From Shewanella sp. ANA-3 (GTDB lineage: Bacteria > Pseudomonadota > Gammaproteobacteria > Enterobacterales > Shewanellaceae), in NCBI RefSeq assembly GCF_000203935.1, contig NC_008577.1:4216001-4280000 (forward strand): 64,000 bases of DNA, in the 5' to 3' direction. Numbering within the stretch: the stretch's first letter is position 1; every line of letters begins with the position of its first letter. The notes under the pieces were generated by a model. That model made no database searches, was not told the DNA's origin, and saw only the letters and a program-made list of their open reading frames with translations. A program made the position numbers and the translations under genes. Of this stretch, positions 46,670 through 55,750 are shown one piece after another.

Positions 46670-48387
46670 GGCTGCAATCCTCCCTTGGCGTTATCGGTAC
46701 CTTGTTCGCCCTTAGGTTGCAGATTTTGCAGCTGAAACTTCGCCCGCAAAAATTGTTCGGGATTGGCCTCGACTCGCTTAAGCCAAACTTCAGCCAATTT
46801 AGGATCGCCCAACATCTGCTCCGCCGTCAGGTTTTGCGACTGCATTTTATCCTGTGAGGTTTGTTCATCGGCGCCTTCGGCGGTCTGCGGCTGATCGTCC
46901 GGCAACTCGATGGAGGTTTCCTGATCGTCCATACTGTTGGCTTGGGAGGCACTCGCTTGATTGATTTCATCTATAAGCCCCTCAATAACCTTAAGATTAT
47001 GTTCGATATCGGCTTTTAGCTCGGGAGCAATATCCTGCTTTTTCGCCAGCGTCCTCAAGAGCTTACGCGCCGCAATATATTCCCGCTGCCGCGCTAATGC
47101 GCTGGCGGCGTAATAGGCGCCAAGATCGGTTTGGACCTGCATAAAGGCCGAATGGGCGAGCTTATACTCACCGCCATAGTAGTAGGCGATGCCCTTGTTG
47201 AGCACCGAATGGTAAGCCGCTGCCGCCTTAGCAAATTCGCCCTGATTAAACCAGAATGCGCCTTGTTGATCCGGCGTTAGCCACAGATCCAACCACCATT
47301 GCCAACTCCGCTCGGCAAAGCTGACTTGTGTCACTTGGATCTCGGTGGCCGCCTTAGAAACGGTGATTTCGGCATAGGCCTGTTGCGGCACAATACTTGG
47401 TAGCGTTAAGGCTAACACTAGGCTCCACTTCACCAACCAGCCCCGACGAAACCACAACAAACTGAGCAAAGCTAAGGGCCAAAGCAACCAATAGCCTTCA
47501 TCTAACCAAGGCATGCTGGAGTCATTATTGAGCATGCTAAAGCGCTCAATTTTGCGCTCAAGTGCCTGAATATCCGCATCATCTATTGTCATGCGATACA
47601 GACTACCGCCCGTGCTATCGGCCAAGTTGGCAAGGGAGTCAAAGTCCACCGGCACCTGCGATTGAACATCGGGATCGCCGATCGCCAAGATCAACAGTTG
47701 ATAGGGAGGCTGTTCAAACTGCTCGGTAAAATACCGCTCAAACGCATCGATAGTGAGTTGATCAACGCCGTCTGTGAGCAGTAAAACACTGTTGCCTGCA
47801 TTCGCGGGTAATTGCTCAGCGAGCTGACTCAATGCTGTTTGCGCCGCCTTGCCCGATAACGGCATCACCTCAGGGCTGATCGCCTCAAGGTAAGGCTGCA
47901 ACACCTTAGCATCGCTGGTGACGGGCATAGCCACATGGGCGCTGCCCGCAAACACCATCAACCCCGTCTTACCGCCGCTTCGCGCTGCGATTAAATCCAA
48001 GATCTTATGTTTAGCGCGACTGAGTCTATCCGGTGCCACGTCCTGCTGTTTCATGCTCTCACTGCTGTCGAGTAACACCATAAGCGCGGCATCATCCTCG
48101 CCGAAGGGCGACGCTTCGCGCTCCCAGGTCGGTCCCGCACAGATAATCACCGCCAATAACAGCAATAACATTAAGATTTTCAACGGTAATTGACTGCGCC
48201 AACCGCCTTGATTCAGCGTGAGCGCACTGCGTAAATGATTGGGGAAAAACACCAGCCGCTGCTGCACATCATCCCGGCGCCAGCGCAGCATCAGCACAAT
48301 GGCGAGTGGAATGAGGGTTAATAACCAGAGTGGCCGAATAAAATGAAACTGCGCCAACATTTGCAGTTCTAAATGCCAATCACTCAT
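46666..48387 (-). CDS. BatB/BatC fusion: VWA domain plus TPR protein
   Basis: A 573-aa membrane protein. It has two N-terminal TM helices (about 15-32, 58-76) and a VWA domain about 90-290 with the MIDAS motif DSSESM and a second motif TDGVDQ. A TM helix pair follows at about 295-330, then TPR-like repeats about 380-470 (WFNQGEFAKAAAAYHSVL), and a polar, Gln/Glu-rich tail. The layout merges BatB (VWA) and BatC (TPR). It overlaps its upstream gene by 8 bp and BatD by 4 bp. Confidence 0.82.
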   Translation of the reverse strand: MSDWHLELQMLAQFHFIRPLWLLTLIPLAIVLMLRWRRDDVQQRLVFFPNHLRSALTLNQGGWRSQLPLKILMLLLLLAVIICAGPTWEREASPFGEDDAALMVLLDSSESMKQQDVAPDRLSRAKHKILDLIAARSGGKTGLMVFAGSAHVAMPVTSDAKVLQPYLEAISPEVMPLSGKAAQTALSQLAEQLPANAGNSVLLLTDGVDQLTIDAFERYFTEQFEQPPYQLLILAIGDPDVQSQVPVDFDSLANLADSTGGSLYRMTIDDADIQALERKIERFSMLNNDSSMPWLDEGYWLLWPLALLSLLWFRRGWLVKWSLVLALTLPSIVPQQAYAEITVSKAATEIQVTQVSFAERSWQWWLDLWLTPDQQGAFWFNQGEFAKAAAAYHSVLNKGIAYYYGGEYKLAHSAFMQVQTDLGAYYAASALARQREYIAARKLLRTLAKKQDIAPELKADIEHNLKVIEGLIDEINQASASQANSMDDQETSIELPDDQPQTAEGADEQTSQDKMQSQNLTAEQMLGDPKLAEVWLKRVEANPEQFLRAKFQLQNLQPKGEQGTDNAKGGLQP

Positions 48388-49387
48388 TGGCCACCTCGGC
48401 GCGACTAAACATTTGCCGCAGCGTCATCCAACTGAAAATCAACAAGTGCAGGGCGAGTACGATGGCAATCAGGTAGTAATGCAGGGTAATTTTCGGGCGG
48501 AAACTGGCGCTGCTGTATTGCTGCGGCTCCAGCTTATCGATCAGCTGATACGCCTTATCCAATTCCGCTTGGTCGATGGCGATAAAGGCGCGCGCCTGAG
48601 TGAGCTGAGACACCCTTTGGACCACCTCCATATCCATTGGCTGCTCGCCCACATGGGTTGGATCGCCCATGGCGATAGTGTAAATCTTGATGCCCCTTGC
48701 GGCGGCAATCTTGGCGGCATCCACGGGTTCGACAAAACTGCCGGTATCGTTACCATCGGTCAGCACTATCATCACCTGCTGCTCCGATGGCTGTGGATTT
48801 TGCTCGAACACTTTAATGCCAAGACCAATCGCATCGCCAAGATGAGTGCTCTGCCCAGCCATCCCCGTTTGCGCCTCCTCTAGCAAGCTTAACCACACCT
48901 GCTGATCGGCGGTAAATGGCGTTTGGATAAAGGCGGCATCCCCAAACAAAATCAGTCCAAACCTATCGCCACTGCGTTTGGCGATAAATGTTTTTAAGAC
49001 GTTTTTCGCCGCATTTAAGCGGGTTAAGGTGCTGCCATCGGCGGTGGTAAAATCCGCCTCATCCATGGAGCCAGACAAGTCCACCAACATGAGGACGTCC
49101 CGCCCGAAGTCTTCGCGGGTTTGCACTTCACCGAGGATACTGGGTTTAGCCAATGCGCTGACAATCAACATCCAAGAGAGGATCAGCATGCCCCGCTGCC
49201 AATGTTTTGGGCTAAGCAGGCCAGCGGCGACTTTTGGAGTCTCATTCAATGCCCGTAGGATTTCGGTAAAGAACGGCACTTTGATCGCGTCTTCGCGGCT
49301 ACGGTACGCGGGCACAAACCAGTACACCAGCACGGGCAGCGGCAACAGGATAAACGCCCAAGGATAGGCAAACTCAAGCTGATCCAT
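48380..49387 (-). CDS. BatA-like VWA membrane protein
   Basis: A 335-aa protein with TM helices near residues 10-25 and 65-80, a VWA domain about 85-290 and a C-terminal TM helix near 305-325. The MIDAS site is complete: DLSGSMD, the middle Thr region and TDGNDT. It would bind Mg2+ and partner proteins in an envelope complex driven by MoxR. It overlaps both neighbours in the operon by a few bases. Confidence 0.85.
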   Translation of the reverse strand: MDQLEFAYPWAFILLPLPVLVYWFVPAYRSREDAIKVPFFTEILRALNETPKVAAGLLSPKHWQRGMLILSWMLIVSALAKPSILGEVQTREDFGRDVLMLVDLSGSMDEADFTTADGSTLTRLNAAKNVLKTFIAKRSGDRFGLILFGDAAFIQTPFTADQQVWLSLLEEAQTGMAGQSTHLGDAIGLGIKVFEQNPQPSEQQVMIVLTDGNDTGSFVEPVDAAKIAAARGIKIYTIAMGDPTHVGEQPMDMEVVQRVSQLTQARAFIAIDQAELDKAYQLIDKLEPQQYSSASFRPKITLHYYLIAIVLALHLLIFSWMTLRQMFSRAEVANE

Positions 49388-49892
49388 GGCCTGCCTCCGG
49401 CAAGTGATGCCCGCTTAACCACAGGCTTAGCCCTTGGCGCACAACGCTAAAGTCGGGGCGAGCGGCATTAGGATCTTCAAGGCATTTTAGCCACTGCTGA
49501 AACGATTCATCGTTCGCTAGCTGAGCCTTCGTATGGTAGCGCCCCATCTGCTCGAGCAAGGGAGCACCGTATAGGGAGGCGTTTTTCGGCTCTAAGTAGA
49601 CCATCACGATTTTAATAATCTTCATCATCTGCGTCGGCCAATGCGGATCCTCCGCCGACAGACTCTGCAAGGCCGTTATCGCCTCTTGGCGGTAACGGTT
49701 ACGCCACCAGAAAATCCCCTTGAGATACAGTCGATAACCCAGATACAGCAGCAACATCAGCAGTAATATCTGCCAACCTAGAGTCTGTGGCCACCAGCTC
49801 ACAGGATCGGGCTGAGCCACGTCTTTTAACTCCCTCAGCATGTAGCTGCTAGGAGGAGACTGAGTTGCGCCAAGCAGTAAGATTGCTGTCAT
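49374..49892 (-). CDS. DUF4381 membrane protein of the MoxR/VWA cluster
   Basis: A 172-aa protein with one TM helix (about 40-58) followed by a basic juxtamembrane stretch (WWRNRYRQEA) and a helical cytoplasmic domain. DUF4381 proteins are almost always found between the DUF58 and VWA genes of MoxR clusters, which is where it sits here. Its ATG overlaps the DUF58 stop (ATGA), and its end overlaps BatA by 14 bp. The biochemical role is unknown. Confidence 0.82.
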   Translation of the reverse strand: MTAILLLGATQSPPSSYMLRELKDVAQPDPVSWWPQTLGWQILLLMLLLYLGYRLYLKGIFWWRNRYRQEAITALQSLSAEDPHWPTQMMKIIKIVMVYLEPKNASLYGAPLLEQMGRYHTKAQLANDESFQQWLKCLEDPNAARPDFSVVRQGLSLWLSGHHLPEAGHGSA

Positions 49893-50881
49893 TGGATATC
49901 ACTCAGGGTACGAGCCAGTTGCAGCAGATGATCGCCTTGTGTGCCGATTTCAATAAAAGGCATACGCTGCATCGCCATCAGATTTTTGAGTTGGGTTTGT
50001 TTTTCAAGATATTGTTTTTGCAGCGCCTTATTCACCTCGGCCGTTTGTTGCCCCTTCTGTAATGCCAACTGATATTGGCCATCACCCACCACCCAAGTGC
50101 TGCTGACACTGTCCTCTGGCACATGGGTTTCCATCGGATCAGAGATAAAAATACACAGCACATCATTATGCTGCTGCAGGTACTTTAACTGTTTGAGGGA
50201 TTGGTTATCGGCATCGGCAAAGTCGCTGACAATCATTAGCGTTGCGGCCTTGAGGCGGCGCTGACTTAAGATCTGCATCCACTGGGCGAAGCTTACCCGT
50301 TTGCTATCTCGGCTCGCCGCGCTCAGGGAATGATTTGCTTGGATAAGCCTATCTAATCCCATTAAAAAATGCGCCGTACCACGCTTTGCCGAGCACCAAT
50401 GCAGCTGCTGAGTCGCGGATATCAACAGCCCAACCCTGTCGTTATTGGCCAGCGCGAGCCAACCCATTAAGGCCGCAATTTCGGCGGCCACGACGGATTT
50501 CATATGGCTCACCGAGCCAAAATACATGGAGCTACGTTGGTCAACACAGAGGATCACTTGGCGATCTTTCTCTTCGGTGTAACTGCGCACATGAGGCTTA
50601 CCCGTGCGCTGGGTGACCTTCCAATCCATTTGGCGAATATCATCACCCAGTTGGTAGTGGCGCAGCTCCTCAAAGTTCAGCCCGCGTCCCCGTTGGTGCG
50701 ATTGATAACGGCCAGAAAGGTGCGCCCGAGAGTAACGCAGGCTAAGCAGTTTGATTTGCGTCGTCTGTCCCTGCAATCGCACCAGTTGCGGCAAACTGGC
50801 ATAGATACGGGGATCCTCTTGCTTAGCTGAAGATAGGGACGACTGAGATCGAGAGGATGCGGCCAGAGATGCGAGCGCCAT
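49889..50881 (-). CDS. DUF58 domain protein (VWA-like, MoxR partner)
   Basis: A 330-aa soluble protein. The DUF58 hallmark is in residues about 65-130 (LRHYQLGDDIRQMDWKVTQRTGKPHVRSY), followed by a VWA-like fold with CVDQRSSM. It lies 5 bp after the MoxR stop. DUF58 proteins are the usual partners of MoxR ATPases. The Asp-rich MIDAS of true VWA domains is incomplete, as usual in this family. Confidence 0.85.
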   Translation of the reverse strand: MALASLAASSRSQSSLSSAKQEDPRIYASLPQLVRLQGQTTQIKLLSLRYSRAHLSGRYQSHQRGRGLNFEELRHYQLGDDIRQMDWKVTQRTGKPHVRSYTEEKDRQVILCVDQRSSMYFGSVSHMKSVVAAEIAALMGWLALANNDRVGLLISATQQLHWCSAKRGTAHFLMGLDRLIQANHSLSAASRDSKRVSFAQWMQILSQRRLKAATLMIVSDFADADNQSLKQLKYLQQHNDVLCIFISDPMETHVPEDSVSSTWVVGDGQYQLALQKGQQTAEVNKALQKQYLEKQTQLKNLMAMQRMPFIEIGTQGDHLLQLARTLSDIQ

Positions 50882-50886
50882 AGCCG

Positions 50887-51888
50887 TTATCCAATACTGA
50901 CCACATCGAGCAGTTCATGCACCAGATCGCGCTGATTGACCCCGTCCGCTAATGCCTCGTAGGAGAGGCTCAACCTATGGCTCAACACTAAAATCGCCAC
51001 CTCACGCACATCGTCCACCAGCACATGGTCACGGCCATTGAGCCAAGCCAAGGCGCGGGCACATTTGTCCAACGCAATCGATGCCCGTGGGCTGGCGCCA
51101 ATCATCAGCCAACTGGCTAACTTAGACAGGGGATATTGCTCCGGCTGGCGCGTCGCCATCACTAAATCGATAATATAGTTCTCCACCATATCCGATAGCG
51201 TCACGGCCGCAATTTGCTGCCGCGCCTTGAGAATACTGGCGGGATCTATGGTGATGGTTTGTGGTTTGTCGGCGCTAAAAACGCCGTTTTCCTCACTGCG
51301 AACGAGGCGTACGATGTCACGCTCTGCTTCTTTTGTGGGGTATTCCACCGACGCTTTGATCAGGAAACGGTCCATCTGCGCTTCGGGCAGCGGATAGGTA
51401 CCCTCCTGCTCGATGGGGTTTTGTGTTGCCAGCACCATAAAGAGTTCGGGCAGCACATGGGTTTGCCCCGCCACGGTAATAGTGCCTTCGGCCATAGCCT
51501 CTAACAGCGCCGCCTGCACCTTTGCGGGGGCACGGTTAATTTCATCGGCCAGCACAATTTGGTTAAATACTGGCCCCGGCTGAAACCTGAGTGTCGATTT
51601 ACCCTCAGCCTCGTGGAGCACCTCAGTGCCCGTGACATCGGAGGGCAAGAGATCCGGCGTAAACTGGATCCTGCCAAAGGAAATCGCCAAGGCATTGGCC
51701 AAGGCTTTAACCGAGCGGGTTTTGGCCGTTCCGGGCAAACCTTCGAGCAGCACATGACCGCTGCAAAGTAAGCCCAAAATCAGACTGCGGATCACTGTGC
51801 GTTGCCCAACGACTTGAGATTCAACCTGTTCAATTAAGGCGAGAATATCCCCGTGCGCACGCGTTTGTGTGTTAGCCATTGGTTCCAT
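50887..51888 (-). CDS. moxR: MoxR AAA+ ATPase
   Basis: A 333-aa AAA+ chaperone-like ATPase. Walker A is EGLPGTAKT near residue 54, Walker B VLADEINRAP near 112, sensor 1 ATQNPIEQEG near 150, and an Arg-rich second half carries sensor 2. It uses ATP to remodel or load partners (DUF58 and VWA proteins) and in other systems aids metal-enzyme activation. ATG 51888 overlaps the anaerobic sulfatase maturase by 17 bp. A second start at 51879 is possible. Confidence 0.9.
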   Translation of the reverse strand: MEPMANTQTRAHGDILALIEQVESQVVGQRTVIRSLILGLLCSGHVLLEGLPGTAKTRSVKALANALAISFGRIQFTPDLLPSDVTGTEVLHEAEGKSTLRFQPGPVFNQIVLADEINRAPAKVQAALLEAMAEGTITVAGQTHVLPELFMVLATQNPIEQEGTYPLPEAQMDRFLIKASVEYPTKEAERDIVRLVRSEENGVFSADKPQTITIDPASILKARQQIAAVTLSDMVENYIIDLVMATRQPEQYPLSKLASWLMIGASPRASIALDKCARALAWLNGRDHVLVDDVREVAILVLSHRLSLSYEALADGVNQRDLVHELLDVVSIG

Positions 51889-53179
51889 GTGGTTGTCCTA
51901 GCAATACGGCCAATCCCGTGAGAATCGGCAACGAATAATCGAAAAATGCTTTAATCCCTGGACACAGATAATTGAGCCCTTCTTCCCCATCTGGGGTTTT
52001 CAGCAGGCGATTTTTAGGGCATTCGCCCCAACAGAGTTTGAGATAAGGGCAGTCTTTACAGTATTGGGGTAACGAATCACGCTTGGCTAAGCCGAAGGTT
52101 AATTGCCGGGTCGAGAACGCCATTTCATTGAGTGGGCGCTCGTGCACATTGGCAATCTTATATTCGGGGTAAACGTAATGGTCACAACTAAAGACATCGC
52201 CATTATGTTCAATGGCTAAGCCCTTACCGCAAAACTCAGCGGTAATACAAAGCTGCGCCGGTTTGCCCATCACTTGGGCGACCGCCGTCTCAAACAGGTT
52301 AACCAGCACTCGGCCAAGGTCGTTGTTGATCCACTCTTCAAAGGTGACGATGAGGAACTTGCCCCAGTCATCGGCATCGACTGACCAATCCGTCACCACA
52401 GACATAGGATGCCCAGGTTTCGCCAGCTCGCTGCCGACCGTGGGTATCATGCTGCTGTTCCAAAACTGCGGCGCCGTGGTTTTAAAATCGCTAGGTTCGA
52501 CCACAGGATTGAACTGGATATAGGTCGCACCCAACTCTTTGGTGACAAAGCGGTAAACTTCGAGCGGGTACTTCACATTGTGGCGGTTAACCGTCACTAA
52601 GGCATTAAAACGCACCTTGTATTGTTTGAGTTTTTCGACCGCGGCCATCACTAAATGAAAGGTAGGCTTGCCGCTGCGGGTCACACGATATTTGTTATGG
52701 AGTTCTTCGGGACCGTCGATGGATAACCCCACAAGGAAATTATGCTCGGCAAGAAACTGGCACCATTCATCGTTTAATAGAATGCCGTTGGTTTGCAGAT
52801 CGTTTTCAATGTTAACGCCTAGGGGCCGATATTTTTTCTGTAGCTGAACTACTTTGCGAAAATAGTCCACGCCCAACAGGGTCGGCTCGCCACCCTGCCA
52901 TGAGAATACGATTTCGTCGCCATCTTGGCTTTCGATATAACCTTTAACATAGGCCTCGAGGGTCGCATCATCCATCTCAGGTTGCTTAGGTTGATGCAAT
53001 AAGCCTTCTTTGTGCAGATAAAAACAATATTGGCAATCGATGTTACATTTCGCCCCACCGGGTTTGGCCATCACGTGGAAACGACGTTGGTAATCGGGAT
53101 GCTCTCCAAGCGCCTTTGCAGCTGATTTTAACGGTACGACATCGAGTATCGTTGATGCTCGCATTGAAGTTTTTGTCAT
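51872..53179 (-). CDS. Anaerobic sulfatase-maturating enzyme (radical SAM)
   Basis: A 435-aa anSME. The radical SAM cluster motif is C45-N-I-D-C49-Q-Y-C52, followed by GGEPTL. The C-terminal SPASM domain supplies cysteines in FCGKGLAIEHNGDVFSC, YCKDCPYLKLCWGECPKNR and LCPG for two auxiliary [4Fe-4S] clusters. It oxidises the active-site Ser or Cys of sulfatases to formylglycine. ATG 53179 has AAGGAAG at 6 nt; the longer frame lacks one. It lies directly after the sulfatase and overlaps MoxR, so it is part of one operon. Confidence 0.92.
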   Translation of the reverse strand: MTKTSMRASTILDVVPLKSAAKALGEHPDYQRRFHVMAKPGGAKCNIDCQYCFYLHKEGLLHQPKQPEMDDATLEAYVKGYIESQDGDEIVFSWQGGEPTLLGVDYFRKVVQLQKKYRPLGVNIENDLQTNGILLNDEWCQFLAEHNFLVGLSIDGPEELHNKYRVTRSGKPTFHLVMAAVEKLKQYKVRFNALVTVNRHNVKYPLEVYRFVTKELGATYIQFNPVVEPSDFKTTAPQFWNSSMIPTVGSELAKPGHPMSVVTDWSVDADDWGKFLIVTFEEWINNDLGRVLVNLFETAVAQVMGKPAQLCITAEFCGKGLAIEHNGDVFSCDHYVYPEYKIANVHERPLNEMAFSTRQLTFGLAKRDSLPQYCKDCPYLKLCWGECPKNRLLKTPDGEEGLNYLCPGIKAFFDYSLPILTGLAVLLGQPHGTNG

Positions 53180-53194
53180 GCAGACTTCCTTGTA

Positions 53195-53224
53195 TTGGCT
53201 GACGTTCAGATAAACGTCAGCCAA
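53195..53224 (-). promoter_or_regulatory. Intercistronic stem-loop before the sulfatase maturase
   Basis: TTGGCTGACGTT / AACGTCAGCCAA is a perfect 12-bp stem with a 6-nt loop in the gap between sulfatase and maturase, 15 bp before the maturase start. No U-tract follows in the direction of transcription. It is probably an attenuator or mRNA-stabilising element, like the one between fbpA and fbpB. Confidence 0.6.
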
Positions 53225-53246
53225 TTTCTATTTAAAAACAGCTTGT

Positions 53247-54763
53247 TTATCTTGGAACAAACGTACCAGCTTCCATCCTCGGTGGGAACTCTTTAAAGCT
53301 TTCCATGACTTCACCGACCTTAGCCATGGCGGGGCCCATCAAGAATGCACGTTCGTACATCCAAGTGTTGTAACCCATACCTTTGTCACCCTTCTCAAAT
53401 GGATCGACACTGAGGTCGAAAATCAAAGGTACACGCAACTTAGTGAATGGATATTGCCAAACCGCAAAGCCCGTTTCATGTTCTTGGATCATGAAGTGGA
53501 ACTTGTATTGGTTGTAACGCAATGCCAATAAGTCACCGTCATCACTCCAGTAAACGAACTCTTTACGAGCCGATTCTTGGGTCTTATCGGTGAAATAAGG
53601 CAGTTGGTTGTAACCATCGAGGTGCACTTTGTAGGTTTGTTTACCGACCTTTTTACCCTTGAGTAATTCTTTCTCAACCCCTTCACCGCCCGCTGCGGCG
53701 ACTAAGGTTGGGAAAAAGTCTTCCAAGGAGACAATACCGTTTTTAGTGGTTCCCGGCTTGATGTGTCCAGGCCATTTGATCATGCCGGGCACACGGAATG
53801 CACCTTCCCAACCGGTGTTTTTCTCACTGCGGAAGGGCGTCACACCCGCATCAGGCCACATGTCGACCATTGGACCGTTATCCGAGGTGTAGATGATGAT
53901 AGTGTTATCATCAATACCCAGATCTTTAATCTTCTTCAGTAATTTACCCACCTCATCGTCGTGCTGCTTCATACCATCGGCATAGAATCCGGCACCGGTT
54001 TTACCGGCATAGGAATCAGGCACGTGGGTATAGTTGTGCATGCGCGTAGTGTTAAACCAAGTGAAGAAGGGTTTATCGGCCTTAACTTGCTTCTCGATAA
54101 AGGCTCCAGCCGCATCGAGGAACTCGCCATCGACGGTTTCCATACGCTTACGGGTTAGTGGGCCTGTATCTTCGATTTTGCCATCGGCATAGGAATGGAT
54201 AACGCCGCGAGGGCCAAACTTCTTACGGAAGGCAGGATCTTTAGGATAATCAACGTTTTCGGGCTCTTCTTCGGCATTGAGGTGGTACAAGTTACCAAAG
54301 AACTCGTCGAAACCATGGTTAGTCGGCAAATGCTCGTCGCGATCGCCTAAGTGGTTTTACCAAATTGGCCCGTGGCATAACCTAAATTTTTTAGCATAGT
54401 GGCAATTGTGGGATCTTTTTCGCTAATCCCTTCAGGCGCGCCTGGCATACCGACTTTAGAGAGACCTGTACGCTTAGGCATTTGGCCTGTAATAAAAGCA
54501 CTACGACCCGCGGTAGAACTCTGCAGAGCATAGAAGTTAGTAAACTTAGTTCCTTCTGCGGCAATACTGTCAATATTGGGCGTGCTATATGCCAACATTC
54601 CATTGTTGTAGGTACTTAAGTTCCAGTAACCCACATCATCACCAAAAATAACCAGAATATTTGGTTTATCTGCAGCATAGGCTGTCACTGACGCGGCGCT
54701 CAAAGCCAATGTGCAAGCATTTAGCACAAACTTATTTGAGCGCGGTTTTTTTCCTGTACTCAT
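53247..54763 (-). pseudogene. Exported Ser-type sulfatase, one-base frameshift
   Basis: A sulfatase of about 505 aa read as two frames: residues 1-138 (54347-54763) and the remainder (frame ending at 53247). The signal peptide ends near AYAAD, metal aspartates are in FGDDVGYW, and the formylglycine motif is S83-T-A-G-R87. After GQFGK, GGT-AAA-ACC-ACT-TAG gives a stop, whereas one extra A in the run (54355-54358) restores GKNHLGDRDEHLPTNHGFDEF. The total length with that base is exactly 506 codons. Either a real mutation or a homopolymer sequencing error. GGAG precedes the ATG. Confidence 0.85.
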
Positions 54764-54876
54764 AAAGACTCCATTTTTTACGGTGGGTGGTTATCTCATC
54801 TCGCACAAAATATAAACATCCCATCCAGATTAGGCGCAAAACGCACAAGAAACAATCAACAAAATGTTTTACGATA

Positions 54877-54893
54877 CATAAATCAAATTTATG
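54877..54893. promoter_or_regulatory. Perfect palindrome, candidate LysR operator
   Basis: CATAAAT-CAA-ATTTATG is a perfect 7-bp inverted repeat that includes a T-N11-A pattern. It lies 11 bp before the LysR gene ATG and in the divergent region shared with the sulfatase operon. It is a plausible site for autoregulation and for control of the sulfatase operon. Confidence 0.55.
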
Positions 54894-54904
54894 AATTGAA
54901 GATT

Positions 54905-55750
54905 ATGGATTTAAATTTAGTACGTACATTTTTAGTGGTGGCAGAGTGCCAGTCCTATACCAAGGCCGCCGAACGTATGCAATTGACCCAGCCCGCGATT
55001 AGCGCCGCCATTAAGCGATTAGAAAAACTCTACGGTGAAAATCTGTTTATCAAGCAAGGGCGAGGCATAGAACTCTCCAGCAAAGGGCAGCAACTTATCC
55101 CCTCCTTTCGTCAAGCTGTCAGCATTATCGAAAATGCGATGAATATGCGAAAGCAGTTTAATGTTTACTGTAATGAGTCGCTGATAAATACCTTATTCCC
55201 CATTGATAACATTAACTTGCAAGAATCTCCGCCGGAGAAAAACCAGCTGTTTGAACACCTGCGCCAAGAGAAAACCGACATTATTGTCGATAGTATGTTG
55301 ACTCGAGACAGTGCATTTATGGTGGAGGAAATTCTCTTAGAGCCCTTAGTGGTGATTTGCCGAAAAGACCATCCACGAATTCAGCAAAGCATCACCAAAG
55401 ACGCCTTTTATCGTGAAGATCATGTGTTTTATAGCGGCACGTGGGAAAAGATCCGTGGCTTCGAACTCTTTGCCAACGAACCCATTGAAGAACGCAAAAT
55501 GGCATTAATCTGTCATTCGATTGCCAGCATTGCCTTGAATATTTCTCAGAGTGATTCAATTGCCGTTATCGCTCGCTCCTTTGCCGAGCAATGGGCAGCA
55601 AAATTAAATCTGCAAATATTAACTTGCCCCATTAATACCGATTTAATTCCCTATCATTTGGTGTATCACAAACGACAAATTAAAAATCCCCTGCATAAAA
55701 AAATCAGAGAAGAAATAAAAGCCAAGATAAAGGCTTTACATAGGCAATAA
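54905..55750 (+). CDS. LysR family transcriptional regulator
   Basis: A 281-aa LTTR. The N-terminal winged helix-turn-helix (residues 1-60) starts MDLNLVRTFLVVAECQS and includes AAERMQLTQPAISAAIKRLE. The C-terminal half is the effector-binding domain. ATG 54905 is preferred to TTG 54896, because homologues start just before DLNLVRTF. It is divergent from the sulfatase-anSME-Bat operon, the usual arrangement for an LTTR and its target. The effector may be a sulfated compound (inference). Confidence 0.9.
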   Translation: MDLNLVRTFLVVAECQSYTKAAERMQLTQPAISAAIKRLEKLYGENLFIKQGRGIELSSKGQQLIPSFRQAVSIIENAMNMRKQFNVYCNESLINTLFPIDNINLQESPPEKNQLFEHLRQEKTDIIVDSMLTRDSAFMVEEILLEPLVVICRKDHPRIQQSITKDAFYREDHVFYSGTWEKIRGFELFANEPIEERKMALICHSIASIALNISQSDSIAVIARSFAEQWAAKLNLQILTCPINTDLIPYHLVYHKRQIKNPLHKKIREEIKAKIKALHRQ

